Positions 13,718 to 13,868 of a DNA stretch of 13,868 nucleotides are shown piece after piece. The stretch is from an uncultured Actinomycetes bacterium (GTDB lineage: Bacteria; Actinomycetota; Thermoleophilia; Solirubrobacterales; Solirubrobacteraceae), in NCBI GenBank assembly GCA_937888775.1, contig CALAQT010000165.1, forward strand, positions 1 through 13,868. Reading direction: 5' to 3'. The translations under genes were made by a program, and so were the position numbers. A model generated the notes under the pieces. The model was given only the letters and a program-made list of their open reading frames with translations. It did no database searches and had not been told where the DNA came from. How positions within the stretch are numbered: position 1 is the first letter of the stretch; every line of letters starts with the position of its first letter.

Positions 13718-13868
13718 CACGCCGTGGAAAAACGGTCGCGGTGGGTGTCGTGCCATTCGGGGGTGCAGAGCAGCCGCTGTGCCTTCCACGGGTCCCCGTC
13801 GGCGTCTTTGAGTGCTTGGGCGCGGCGTGGCTGGTCGTGCTCGGGGTCGCTCGAGCAGACCCAGTACT
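13717..13868 (-). CDS. C-terminal 49 codons of an unknown gene cut by the right window edge
   Basis: An open minus-strand frame runs from the right edge to a TGA at 13719-13717 that overlaps the ATG of the hydrolase (TGATG). The visible tail begins YWVCSSDPEHDQPRRAQALK and ends CTPEWHDTHRDRFSTA. Composition and the coupled stop/start indicate a real gene. It contains two Cys, several Trp and His and no membrane segment. I do not recognise it; it is presumably another gene of the transfer module. Confidence 0.65.
   Translation of the reverse strand, partial: YWVCSSDPEHDQPRRAQALKDADGDPWKAQRLLCTPEWHDTHRDRFSTA

Overview
The DNA is very GC-rich, with GC-biased third codon positions and actinobacterial-type genes: a LAL-like LuxR regulator, Cys-repeat propeller proteins and a mobile element encoding a CHC2/TOPRIM primase. 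This suggests a high-GC actinobacterium. Thermoleophilia (the Solirubrobacter/Conexibacter kind) is my best guess from the look of these families, and no marker gene here proves it.

Left part (1 to about 6390) looks like chromosomal flank. It holds the C-terminal part of a LuxR/LAL regulator that is cut by the window edge (+), a small unrecognised protein (+), a terminator-like hairpin, and a 14-unit Cys-repeat propeller-like protein with no visible secretion signal (-). Then comes about 1 kb without a convincing gene, a short C-terminal remnant of a WD40 protein with a CxxC tail (-), and another 0.6 kb of apparently non-coding DNA.

Boundary (about 6392-6438): the 3' half of a tRNA-Phe gene (anticodon GAA, minus strand) lies in front of a tyrosine integrase and has no D-arm or 5' acceptor strand. 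This is the expected scar of an element integrated into the 3' end of tRNA-Phe. The orientation says the element lies to the right. The intact tRNA should be at the far end, outside the window.

Right part (about 6440-13868) is the end of an integrative, probably conjugative, element with every gene on the minus strand. Read in the direction of transcription (right to left): the tail of an unknown gene at the edge; a membrane-anchored RlpA-barrel plus NlpC/P60 peptidoglycan hydrolase; a lipoprotein with a VirB8/TcpC-like C-terminal domain; a SpoIIM-like membrane protein; single-strand DNA-binding protein; four tiny unrecognised genes linked by ATGA overlaps; a primase split into CHC2 zinc-finger and TOPRIM reading frames; an excisionase-like HTH protein; and the integrase. 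The layout joins an envelope/transfer module, a DNA-replication module and an integration/excision module.

The items most worth a second look are the HTH-like insertion inside the integrase catalytic domain, the one-base split of the primase, a compact multi-hairpin region between the SpoIIM-like gene and ssb that may be a structured RNA, a perfect 26-bp palindrome inside the hydrolase gene, the conserved-looking set of four tiny coupled genes, and the out-of-frame openness across ssb.
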